The notes under the pieces were generated by a model that saw nothing but the letters and a program-made list of their open reading frames with translations, had not been told where the DNA came from and did no database searches. Below are positions 38,200 to 49,998 of a stretch of DNA of 64,000 nucleotides, piece by piece (position 1 is the first letter of the stretch; every line of letters begins with the position of its first letter). The stretch is from Betaproteobacteria bacterium HGW-Betaproteobacteria-3. Its GTDB lineage: Bacteria > Pseudomonadota > Gammaproteobacteria > Burkholderiales > Burkholderiaceae_C. The position numbers and the translations under genes are program-made. The DNA is taken from positions 27,836 through 91,835 of the forward strand of contig PHCI01000014.1 in assembly GCA_002842205.1 (NCBI GenBank), in the 5' to 3' direction.

Positions 38200-39326
38200 A
38201 GTACCGGCCGATCAGCCTGGGTATTGGCGAGCCGCGGCACGCCACGCCCCAGTTGATCAAGGATGCGCTGGCCGGCAACCTGGGCGGGCTGGCGGTGTAC
38301 CCGGCCACGGCGGGCGAGCCGCGGCTGCGCGAGGCCATGGCCGCCTGGGTGCAGCGCCGCTACGGCGTGACCGTGGACCCGGCCACGCAGGTGCTGCCCG
38401 TGACGGGTTCGCGCGAGGCGCTGTTTGGCCTGGCGCAGGTGGTGGTGGACCCCACCCACCCCGGCGCCACCGTGGTCTGCCCCAACCCGCTCTACCAGAT
38501 TTACGAAGGCGCGGCACTGCTGGCCGGCGCCACGCCGTACTTTGTGGCCAGCGACCCGGCGCGCAACTTCGCGATCGACTGGGACCGCGTGCCGGATGAG
38601 GTCTGGCAGCGCACGCAACTGCTTTACGTGTGCTCGCCCGGCAACCCGGCTGGCGCGGTGATGCCGCTGGACGAATGGCAAAAGCTGTTTGCATTGAGCG
38701 ACCGCCATGGCTTTGTGATCGCGTCGGACGAGTGCTACAGCGAGATCTATTTCCGCGACGAAGCGCCACTGGGTGGCCTGGAAGCTGCCACCCGGCTGGG
38801 CCGCAGCGATTTTAAAAACCTGATCGCCTTGACCTCGTTGTCCAAGCGCAGCAACGTGCCGGGCATGCGCAGTGGCTTTGTGGCGGGCGACGCGGCGCTC
38901 ATCAAGGCTTTTTTGCTCTACCGCACCTACAACGGCACGGCGATGAGCCCGGTGGTGCAGGCCGCCAGCGTGGCCGCCTGGAACGACGAAGCCCATGTGG
39001 TCGACAACCGGGCCCTTTACCGCGCCAAGTTCGCTGAAGTCACGCCCGTGTTGGCCACGGTGATGGACGTGAAACTGCCCGACGCGGGCTTTTACCTGTG
39101 GGCGGGTGTACCACCGCAGGTTTGCGGGGGATCAGACACCGAATTCGCCCGCAGCCTGCTGGCTCAATACAATGTGACGGTGCTGCCCGGCAGTTACCTC
39201 GGTCGCGACGCCCACGGCGCCAACCCCGGCGCGGGCCGTGTGCGCATGGCCCTGGTGGCCGAAAGCGCCGAGTGTGCCGAGGCCGCCGCGCGAATTGTGC
39301 AATTCATCAACCAGAACTCTCACTGA
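38118..39326 (+). CDS. dapC: Succinyldiaminopimelate aminotransferase
   Basis: A 402-residue fold-type I PLP aminotransferase of the DapC group, converting N-succinyl-2-amino-6-oxopimelate to N-succinyl-LL-DAP for lysine and peptidoglycan. It shows [13 protein letters not shown] near the N-terminus, the NPLYQIYEG and CSPGNPAG blocks, DECYSEIYF and the PLP lysine in [15 protein letters not shown]. The ATG 38118 is chosen because the duplicated copy conserves exactly this start. It begins a dapC-dapD-pilU-dapE-prmB series. The assignment as DapC rather than another class I aminotransferase is supported by dapD and dapE beside it. Confidence 0.94.
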   Translation: MNPLLSRLQPYPFERLRQLFASVTPNPQYRPISLGIGEPRHATPQLIKDALAGNLGGLAVYPATAGEPRLREAMAAWVQRRYGVTVDPATQVLPVTGSREALFGLAQVVVDPTHPGATVVCPNPLYQIYEGAALLAGATPYFVASDPARNFAIDWDRVPDEVWQRTQLLYVCSPGNPAGAVMPLDEWQKLFALSDRHGFVIASDECYSEIYFRDEAPLGGLEAATRLGRSDFKNLIALTSLSKRSNVPGMRSGFVAGDAALIKAFLLYRTYNGTAMSPVVQAASVAAWNDEAHVVDNRALYRAKFAEVTPVLATVMDVKLPDAGFYLWAGVPPQVCGGSDTEFARSLLAQYNVTVLPGSYLGRDAHGANPGAGRVRMALVAESAECAEAAARIVQFINQNSH

Positions 39327-39331
39327 CGCCC

Positions 39332-40156
39332 ATGTCCGAACAACTGCAGAAAATCATCGACACCGCCTGGGAACAGCGTGCCACGCTGGCCCCGACGTCG
39401 GCCCCCAACGAAGTCCGCGACGCGGTCGAGCATGTCATTTCGGAAATGAACCGCGGCAAGCTGCGTGTGGCCACGCGCGAAGGCGTGGGCCAGTGGACGA
39501 CGCACCAGTGGATCAAGAAAGCCGTGCTGCTGAGCTTTCGCCTGCACGACAACGAGATCATCCGGGCGGGTGATCTGGGCTTTTACGACAAGGTCAAGAC
39601 CAAGTTCTCCCATCTGGACGAGGTCCAGATGAAGGCCACCGGCGTGCGCGTGGTGCCGCCCGCCGTGGCACGCCGCGGCAGCTACATCGCCAAGGGCGCC
39701 ATCCTCATGCCGTCTTATGTGAACATCGGCGCCTATGTGGACGAGGGCACGATGGTGGACACCTGGACCACGGTCGGCAGCTGCGCGCAGGTGGGCAAGA
39801 ACGTGCACCTGTCGGGCGGCGTGGGCCTGGGCGGTGTGCTCGAGCCGGTGCAGGCCAACCCGACCATCATCGAGGACAACTGCTTCATCGGCGCGCGCTC
39901 CGAGATTGTCGAAGGCGTGATCGTCGAAGAAAATTCGGTGATCTCGATGGGCGTGTACATCGGCCAGAGCACCAAGATTTTCGACCGCGCCACCGGCACC
40001 GTGAGCTACGGCCGCATTCCGTCCGGCTCGGTCGTGGTGTCGGGCAACCTGCCCAGCGCCGACGGCACCCACAGCCTGTATTGCGCGGTGATCGTCAAGC
40101 GGGTCGATGCGCAAACCCGGGCCAAGACCAGCCTGAACGACCTGCTGCGCGACTGA
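39332..40156 (+). CDS. dapD: 2,3,4,5-tetrahydropyridine-2,6-dicarboxylate N-succinyltransferase
   Basis: A 274-residue left-handed beta-helix acyltransferase that adds succinyl from succinyl-CoA to tetrahydrodipicolinate. Hexapeptide-repeat features are clear ([54 protein letters not shown]), and FYDKVKTKF and [13 protein letters not shown] are family blocks. The start ATG 39332 follows dapC by five bases. This and dapC/dapE show that the organism uses the succinylase branch of DAP synthesis. Confidence 0.97.
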   Translation: MSEQLQKIIDTAWEQRATLAPTSAPNEVRDAVEHVISEMNRGKLRVATREGVGQWTTHQWIKKAVLLSFRLHDNEIIRAGDLGFYDKVKTKFSHLDEVQMKATGVRVVPPAVARRGSYIAKGAILMPSYVNIGAYVDEGTMVDTWTTVGSCAQVGKNVHLSGGVGLGGVLEPVQANPTIIEDNCFIGARSEIVEGVIVEENSVISMGVYIGQSTKIFDRATGTVSYGRIPSGSVVVSGNLPSADGTHSLYCAVIVKRVDAQTRAKTSLNDLLRD

Positions 40157-40192
40157 GCGCCGCACCCACCCAATCCACAAAAGGAACAAACC

Positions 40193-41380
40193 ATGGCAAC
40201 GATGGGCACGATGGAGCGGATTCTGCGTCTGATGGCCGAACGCAAGGCGTCGGACGTGTACCTGTCGGCGAATTCGCCGGCGCTCATCAAGATCAACGGG
40301 CAGTCGGTCCCCATCAACAACCAGGTGCTGCCGCCCGATGCGCCGCGCAACCTGCTGGCCGAGATCCTGCCGGCCGACCGTATTGCAGAACTCGAGCGCA
40401 CCGGCGAACTGAACATGGGTTTTCCGCTGGAAGGCGTGGGCAACTTCCGCGTCAGCGGCATGCGCCAGCGCGGCACCTACGCCGCTGTGGTCCGCTACAT
40501 CACGGCCGACATTCCGCCGCTGGTGTCGTTGAACCTGCCCGATGTGCTGCGCGACCTGATCATGGAAAAGCGCGGCCTGATCCTCATGGTGGGCGCCACC
40601 GGCGCCGGCAAGACCACCACGCTGGCGTCCATGATCGATTACCGCAACGAGCGCGAGATCGGCCACGTGCTGACCATTGAAGACCCGATCGAGTTCATCT
40701 ACCGCAACAAGCGCTCGGTGATCAACCAGCGCGAGGTCGGCACCGACACCGAATCGCTGCAGGTGGCCCTGCGCAACGCCCTGCGCCAGGCACCCGACGT
40801 CATCCTGATCGGCGAAATCCGCGACCGCGACACCATGTCCGCCGCCATTGCCTATGCCCAGTCGGGCCACCTGTGCCTGGCCACCATGCACGCCAACAAC
40901 AGCTATCAGGCGCTGAACCGGATCCTGAGCTTCTACCCCGTGGAAGTTCGCCCCACCATGCTGGGCGATCTGGCCGCGGCTCTCAAGGCCACGGTGTCGC
41001 AGCGCCTGCTGCGCACCACCCGCGGCAGCCGCATCCCCGCGGCCGAGGTGCTGCTGAACACACAACTGGTGTCCGAACTCATCGAAAAAGGGAACTTCTC
41101 CGGCGTCAAGGAGGCCATGGAAAACTCGGTGGCCGAGGGCTCGCAAACCTTCGAGCAGGACATCGCCCGGTTGATCACCCAGGGCACCGTGGATCGCAAG
41201 GAAGGCCTGTCCTATGCCGACTCGCCCACCAACCTCATGTGGCGGCTGCAAAACGACTTCACCAAGGCCGCCAAGGGCGAGGCGCAGGACACCCAGAGCG
41301 ACGAACCCTCGTTCACCGAGATCACGCTGGACGTGCACCAGGGCTCCAAGTTCGGCTCCACCGGTTTTGGCACGATGTAA
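40193..41380 (+). CDS. pilU: PilT/PilU-type type IV pilus retraction ATPase
   Basis: A 395-residue hexameric secretion ATPase. Walker A GATGAGKTTT (near residue 137), the Asp box, Walker B ILIGEIRDRDTM, the His-box HANNSYQALNRI and a long C-terminus after RLITQGTV are typical of PilU, the accessory motor that acts with PilT in type IV pilus retraction. A ribosome site (AAGGAAC) precedes the ATG. It stands among lysine-biosynthesis genes with no other pilus gene nearby. This placement is, to my knowledge, shared by related Burkholderiales. A terminator-like hairpin follows. Confidence 0.88.
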   Translation: MATMGTMERILRLMAERKASDVYLSANSPALIKINGQSVPINNQVLPPDAPRNLLAEILPADRIAELERTGELNMGFPLEGVGNFRVSGMRQRGTYAAVVRYITADIPPLVSLNLPDVLRDLIMEKRGLILMVGATGAGKTTTLASMIDYRNEREIGHVLTIEDPIEFIYRNKRSVINQREVGTDTESLQVALRNALRQAPDVILIGEIRDRDTMSAAIAYAQSGHLCLATMHANNSYQALNRILSFYPVEVRPTMLGDLAAALKATVSQRLLRTTRGSRIPAAEVLLNTQLVSELIEKGNFSGVKEAMENSVAEGSQTFEQDIARLITQGTVDRKEGLSYADSPTNLMWRLQNDFTKAAKGEAQDTQSDEPSFTEITLDVHQGSKFGSTGFGTM

Positions 41381-41398
41381 TTTGTAGGCGCCCCGACC

Positions 41399-41438
41399 GC
41401 CCGGCATCCCGCTGCCGGGCTTTGGGGCCGTCCTTTTT
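41399..41438 (+). terminator. Probable Rho-independent terminator after pilU
   Basis: Perfect 8-bp stem GCCCGGCA / TGCCGGGC with a 6-base loop, followed by TTTGGGGCCGTCCTTTTT. It lies between pilU and dapE and would separate their transcripts at least partly; the T run is slightly displaced. Confidence 0.5.
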
Positions 41439-41440
41439 GA

Positions 41441-45545
<4,105 letters not shown>

Positions 45546-45564
45546 CCGCCCACGCGACTGAACC

Positions 45565-46095
45565 GTGCCAACCGCCCTCCAACTTGCCGAAGGTACCCCC
45601 GCGCTGCAGGCCGCGGTGCGCCGCTGCCGCGCATTGCTGCACCGGCGCGCGCTGGTGGCCGGCGTGGCCAGCACGATCCCCGTCCCCGGGCTGGACTGGA
45701 TGGTCGACGCGGCCTTGCTGTCGCGGCTGATTCCGCAGATCAATGCCGAGTTCGGCCTCACCCCCGCTCAACTGGACCGGCTGGACCCCGGGCAGCGCGA
45801 GAAGGTGCAGAAAGCCGTGGCGATGGTGGGCTCGGTGCTGGTCGGCAAATTGATCACCCGTGATCTGGTGCGCAAGGCGGCCCGGACCATCGGCCTGCGG
45901 CTCACGACCCAACAGGCCGCCAAATACGTGCCGCTGGCGGGTCAGGCTGTCGCGGCGGTGGTGGGTTATGGCGCCATCCGCTACCTGGGCGAAGAACACC
46001 TGAAAGACTGCGTGCGTGTCGCCCGGACCGCCGGCTTGCTGCCTGCGCCCCCTGACGAAGCGCCCAGAAGCCTATCGCCCACAAAAAAGGCCTGA
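45565..46095 (+). CDS. DUF697/YcjF-like membrane-associated protein
   Basis: 176 residues starting at GTG 45565, 19 bases after the ABC-F stop. The block STIPVPGLDWMVDAALLSRL and the later hydrophobic segment GQAVAAVVGYGAIRYLGEEH resemble the DUF697 (YcjF C-terminal) group of membrane-associated proteins, without the GTPase part some members carry. Function unknown. It ends close to a terminator hairpin that serves the convergent tRNA-Lys gene. Confidence 0.65.
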   Translation: MPTALQLAEGTPALQAAVRRCRALLHRRALVAGVASTIPVPGLDWMVDAALLSRLIPQINAEFGLTPAQLDRLDPGQREKVQKAVAMVGSVLVGKLITRDLVRKAARTIGLRLTTQQAAKYVPLAGQAVAAVVGYGAIRYLGEEHLKDCVRVARTAGLLPAPPDEAPRSLSPTKKA

Positions 46096-46113
46096 TCGCG
46101 AGGATCAGGCCTT
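46087..46113 (-). terminator. Terminator of tRNA-Lys / end of the + strand operon
   Basis: Perfect 11-bp stem AAGGCCTGATC / GATCAGGCCTT with a GCGAG loop. On the minus strand it is followed by a run of six T, eight bases after the tRNA 3' end. It overlaps the last codons of the DUF697-like gene and may also stop + strand transcripts. Confidence 0.85.
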
Positions 46114-46121
46114 CGGGTTCG

Positions 46122-46197
46122 TGGTGGGACGTGCGGGGGTCGAACCCACGACAAACGGATTAAAAGTCCGCTGCTCTACCAACTGAGCTAACGTCCC
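46122..46197 (-). tRNA. tRNA-Lys (anticodon UUU)
   Basis: A 76-nt cloverleaf on the minus strand: 7-bp acceptor GGGACGT/ACGTCCC, D arm GCTC-GAGC, anticodon loop CTTTTAA between GCGGA and TCCGT, T arm with TTCGACC, and encoded CCA. A37 follows the anticodon, the site of t6A. The gene lies 48 bp downstream of tcdA, whose enzyme cyclises t6A at this position. Confidence 0.97.
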
Positions 46198-46245
46198 ACA
46201 TGAATTGCTCGAAAGCGCATGAATCGCTTCCAGCAAAGCCTTAAA

Positions 46246-47076
46246 TTATATCGTCATTTTTGCCGATTCCACAGCGCCTGTAGCGATTCTGTCAAGAACC
46301 CAGCCTGCCGCGCATTGGCCAAAGGTGGCCGTCACGGCCACCACCGAGCCATAGCCATGGCAATTGAGCGTGCCGTCGACGATTGCACCATCGGCCACAG
46401 CGCAGGACGCATCAGGTGCCTGTACCGCCTCGCGGCTGAACACGCAGGTCACACCGATCTTGCGGCCCTCCCGCGGTGCGCCGTGTTCGCGGCGCAACCG
46501 GTAGCGCAATTGCGCCAGCAACGGGTCGTGGGTGGTGTTCGAGAGATCGTCCATGTCCACCCGGTGGGCCAGACGCTTGCCGCCCGCAGCCCCCACCGAC
46601 ACAAAAATCACCCGCTCGCGCAGCGCCCAGGCTGCCAGCACCGTCTTGGCGCGCACCTGGTCGCAGGCGTCGATCACGGCGTCCACCGGCGCGGGCAGCA
46701 ACTGGGGCCAATTGTCGGCGTCCACGAACTCTTCCACACCGTGGACCTGGCACCCGGGATGGATGTGGGCGATCCGGTCGCGCAGCGCAATCACCTTGGC
46801 CTGCCCGAGGGTGGCGTCCAGCGCCTGGATTTGCCGGTTGATGTTGGATTCGGACACATGGTCGAGATCGATCAGTGTGAGCTGGCCCACACCGCTGCGG
46901 GCCAGCGCTTCGACGGCCCAGGAGCCGACGCCCCCGACGCCGACCACGGCCACATGGGCGTCCCGGATGCGTTGCGCACCGGGCACGCCGTACAGGCGCG
47001 CCAGCCCGCCAAAACGACGGGCGGGATCGGCCTCGTCGCCCGTGACCGCAGCCATGTCCGGGATGAGGGTCGACAC
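46246..47076 (-). CDS. tcdA: tRNA threonylcarbamoyladenosine dehydratase TcdA
   Basis: A 276-residue E1-like (ThiF/MoeB fold) enzyme that uses ATP to convert t6A37 into cyclic ct6A in tRNAs reading ANN codons. ATP-binding block HVAVVGVGGVGSWAVEALAR (near residue 41), ESNINRQIQAL, IDACDQVRAKTVLAAW, and a C-terminal RKIGVTCVFS. The start at ATG 47076 is three bases after the cpoB stop. The next gene downstream on the same strand is tRNA-Lys(UUU), a substrate of this modification. Confidence 0.92.
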   Translation of the reverse strand: MSTLIPDMAAVTGDEADPARRFGGLARLYGVPGAQRIRDAHVAVVGVGGVGSWAVEALARSGVGQLTLIDLDHVSESNINRQIQALDATLGQAKVIALRDRIAHIHPGCQVHGVEEFVDADNWPQLLPAPVDAVIDACDQVRAKTVLAAWALRERVIFVSVGAAGGKRLAHRVDMDDLSNTTHDPLLAQLRYRLRREHGAPREGRKIGVTCVFSREAVQAPDASCAVADGAIVDGTLNCHGYGSVVAVTATFGQCAAGWVLDRIATGAVESAKMTI

Positions 47077-47079
47077 GGA

Positions 47080-47859
47080 CTATTTGAGGCGAGCCAGCCG
47101 CTCTTTGCCGGCCGCCGCGGCTTCAGACTGTGGGTAAGCCTTGGCCAGGTCTTCCAGTGTCTTGCGGGCGGCCTTGGTGTCCTTGAGCTCGATCTGGCAG
47201 TTGGCAATGGACAGCACTGCCTCCGGTGCGCGCACGTGATCGGGCGACTGGGCCAGCAGCGACCGGAAATTCGTGATTGCATCCTTGTAGTCGCGCGTGG
47301 CGTACTGCGCGTTGCCGAGCCAGAACAGGGCCGACGGGCGATAGCCGCTTTGCGGATTGCGGCGGACAAAATCAGCCAGCGCTGTTTGCGCTGCAGCGAA
47401 ATCGCCCTTGCGGAACACGGCCATCGCGGCGTCATAGTCGCGTTTTTCAGCCGGATCGGCCAGAAACTCGCTGCCGTCCAGCGACACCTTCACCGGTTCG
47501 AACTTGCGCAGCCGGTCGTCCACGCCCTGGGAAATGTCCTTCTGGCGGCGCTGCAGTTCGGCCACGTCGCGGGCAAGCTGTTCGTCCTCACCCCGCAATT
47601 TTGCGAGTTCGCTGCGCAAGGCTTCAATCTGCCCCTGCAAGTCCAGCAGGCTGCGCTTGAGCTGGGTGTTTTCCTCTGTCACCTGCTGAAACAGGCGGGC
47701 CTGGGCCGCGTCAGACGCCAGCCGATTGGCCTCCACCTTCTGGCGCAGTTCGAGAATGGCCTTGCGCGCGTCGTCGTCTTCAAACAGTGCGGCGTGGGTG
47801 TTCAGCGCGAACAGCCCGGCCAGGGCCAGGGCCGCGACACGTAAGGCTCTCAGCGTCAT
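47080..47859 (-). CDS. cpoB: Tol-Pal system protein CpoB (YbgF)
   Basis: A 259-residue periplasmic protein that coordinates outer-membrane constriction with peptidoglycan synthesis. Signal peptide MTLRALRVAALALAGLFAL (to about residue 23, THA), a coiled coil (about 30-110, rich in Glu, Gln and Leu) and C-terminal TPR repeats (RDYDAAMAVFRKGDFAAAQ onward). The start overlaps the pal stop (ATGA). Confidence 0.94.
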   Translation of the reverse strand: MTLRALRVAALALAGLFALNTHAALFEDDDARKAILELRQKVEANRLASDAAQARLFQQVTEENTQLKRSLLDLQGQIEALRSELAKLRGEDEQLARDVAELQRRQKDISQGVDDRLRKFEPVKVSLDGSEFLADPAEKRDYDAAMAVFRKGDFAAAQTALADFVRRNPQSGYRPSALFWLGNAQYATRDYKDAITNFRSLLAQSPDHVRAPEAVLSIANCQIELKDTKAARKTLEDLAKAYPQSEAAAAGKERLARLK

Positions 47860-48410
47860 GGCTGGGCGGCCCGGTACACGATTTCAACGCGCCGGTTTTT
47901 CGCGTAGGCACTTTCGTCGTTCCCGGCCACGGCCGGTTTTTCCTTGCCGAAACTCACCGCCTCCACCTGGGCGTCACCCACACCCAGGAGACCAAGCGCA
48001 CGGCGCACCGCCTCCGCGCGCTTCTGACCCAGCGCCAGGTTGTACTCACGGCCGCCACGCTCGTCGGTGTGGCCTTCGAGCATGGTCTTGCGGGTGCGGT
48101 TGGCGGCCAGGTATCTGGCATGGGCTTCGATGACGCCCTGGAACTCGGGCTTGATGACAAAGCTGTCGTAATCAAAATAGACCAGGTTTGAGCCCGCCGG
48201 GCCTTTGGCATCCTGCCCGGACTTGGACAGATCCACTGGCGCCACGGCACTTTGAGTCGTGCCTGAACCCGCCCCCTGGCCCCCTCCCGCACCGGGCGTG
48301 ACCGCGCTGCCGGTGCGGTCTACCACCGGTACATCGTCCAGCTTGACGTTGGAACCACACCCAACAACCAAAAGCGCGACGGCGCAAAACATCAAAATTC
48401 TTTTCATCAT
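47856..48410 (-). CDS. pal: Peptidoglycan-associated lipoprotein Pal
   Basis: 184 residues. Lipoprotein signal MMKRILMFCAVALLVVGC with the lipidated Cys at about residue 18, a Gly/Thr-rich linker, then an OmpA-like peptidoglycan-binding domain (YFDYDSFVIKPEF; GHTDERGGREYNLALGQKRA; KNRRVEIVY). It connects the outer membrane to peptidoglycan and binds TolB. AGGAGAC precedes the first of two adjacent ATG codons. Confidence 0.95.
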   Translation of the reverse strand: MMKRILMFCAVALLVVGCGSNVKLDDVPVVDRTGSAVTPGAGGGQGAGSGTTQSAVAPVDLSKSGQDAKGPAGSNLVYFDYDSFVIKPEFQGVIEAHARYLAANRTRKTMLEGHTDERGGREYNLALGQKRAEAVRRALGLLGVGDAQVEAVSFGKEKPAVAGNDESAYAKNRRVEIVYRAAQP

Positions 48411-48428
48411 CGAAGTCTCCTGAGTGAG

Positions 48429-49715
48429 TTAGGGTTTCTGGAACGGGCCCCATCCGGGCTCGCGGATGTCGCCGGTCTGCCCGGCAAGCCGGGCCTTGAC
48501 CTTGCCGTCAAGGGTGGTGGTCATCAGCGCCTCACGGCCCTGCTGCTGCGTGGCATATACCAGCAACCGGCTGTTGGGCGCAAAACTCGGGCTCTCGTCG
48601 GCGCTGGTGTCGGTGATGGAGTTCACCGTGCCACTGGCCAGGTCCATGATCTGCAGCTTGAACGCACCATTGATGCGCGACACATACGCAAGCCACCGTC
48701 CGTCAGGACTGATGGAGGGAGAAATGTTGTAGCTGCCAGTGAAGGTCACGCGCTCAGGGCTGCCACCGGTGGACGCCATGCGGTAAATCTGCGGTGCGCC
48801 GCCGCGGTCGCTCACAAAATAGATGTTGCGGCCGTCCGACGAATAGATCGGCTCGGTGTCGATGCTGGGGCTTTGCGTGAGCCGGCGCGGCTCGCCGCCA
48901 TTGGCGTCGATGGTGTAGAGCTGCGAGCCTCCGTCGCGGCTCAGGGTGACGGCCAGGCTGCGGCCATCGGGCGCCCAGGCCGGAGCGCTGTTGGAGCCCC
49001 TGAAATTGGCCAGCAGGCGGCGTTTGCCGGTGGCCACGTCGTGCACGTACACCACCGGTTTGCGCGACTCGAAAGACACGTAGGCCAGTTGCCCGCCGGT
49101 TGGCGACCAGGCGGGGGAAATGATGGGTTCGGGGCTGCTCAGGGCCGACTGTGCGTTCTCGCCATCGGCATCGGCCACCCACAGGTTGTATTGTTTGCCG
49201 ACCTTGGTCACGTAGGTGATGCGGGTCGAGAAGGCGCCCTTGTCGCCCGTGAGTTTTTCGTAGATGAAATCGGCGATGCGGTGCGACGCCAGCCGCAGGT
49301 CACCGACCGTCACGGCATAGCTCTGCCCGCCCAGGTCCTGGCCCCGGACCACGTCCCAGAGCCGGAAGCGCACGTCATACCGGCCATCGGCGAGTCGCGC
49401 CACGCTGCCCGTCACCAGGGAGTCGGCGGCGCGCTGGCGCCACACGGACATGTCCGGGCGCGTGGTTTCGTCCATCGTGGGGCCTGCGGCATCCACGGCG
49501 CGAAACTGCCCGCAGCGTTCCAGGTCGGCCTGCACGATGGCGCCGATTTTCTGCGGCGCCTGGTCTTCGCCGCGAAACGCGTGGACGGCAATGGGCAATT
49601 GGGTCAAGCCGACGCCAGTCACTTCGACCCGGAACTGCGCCAGTGCGGGCGCCAGGGGCAAAAGCAGGACACTGGCCAGCGTGAGTCGTCGGGATACGGG
49701 GAAGGTGCTATTCAT
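48429..49715 (-). CDS. tolB: Tol-Pal system periplasmic protein TolB
   Basis: 428 residues: signal peptide (SRRLTLASVLLLPLAPALA, cleaved near residue 26), an N-terminal domain (about 27-160) and a six-bladed beta-propeller with repeats such as SPAWSPTGGQLAYVSFE, APAWAPDGRSLAVTLS, SPSISPDGRWLAYVS and SPSFAPNSRLLVYAT. It works with Pal and TolA in outer-membrane constriction at division. The order tolB-pal-cpoB is usual, but tolQ, tolR and tolA do not precede it; a divergent msbA does. Confidence 0.95.
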   Translation of the reverse strand: MNSTFPVSRRLTLASVLLLPLAPALAQFRVEVTGVGLTQLPIAVHAFRGEDQAPQKIGAIVQADLERCGQFRAVDAAGPTMDETTRPDMSVWRQRAADSLVTGSVARLADGRYDVRFRLWDVVRGQDLGGQSYAVTVGDLRLASHRIADFIYEKLTGDKGAFSTRITYVTKVGKQYNLWVADADGENAQSALSSPEPIISPAWSPTGGQLAYVSFESRKPVVYVHDVATGKRRLLANFRGSNSAPAWAPDGRSLAVTLSRDGGSQLYTIDANGGEPRRLTQSPSIDTEPIYSSDGRNIYFVSDRGGAPQIYRMASTGGSPERVTFTGSYNISPSISPDGRWLAYVSRINGAFKLQIMDLASGTVNSITDTSADESPSFAPNSRLLVYATQQQGREALMTTTLDGKVKARLAGQTGDIREPGWGPFQKP

Positions 49716-49998
49716 GGATTCGATGCGGCGTTGACATCCGTCAGCATGGGTAAAACCTGAAAAAGGTTACCACGCGGCACATGACGTGCCACACACGCTG
49801 GCCACGCGCCCTTGATGCGGAACGGGGATCGGTATGACAGGGCCTGCGGCCCGGGTGTCGTCGCGTGTCTGATAATCATTGGCGGGAGGCATCATTATGC
49901 CGACTTGCGCCGCACCTCCGATGCACCGTTTGTTAACCACACGGGATATTTGTTTCAAACCGCCAATTCAGAGTTCCCGCCATCGGACATTTTTCTTC

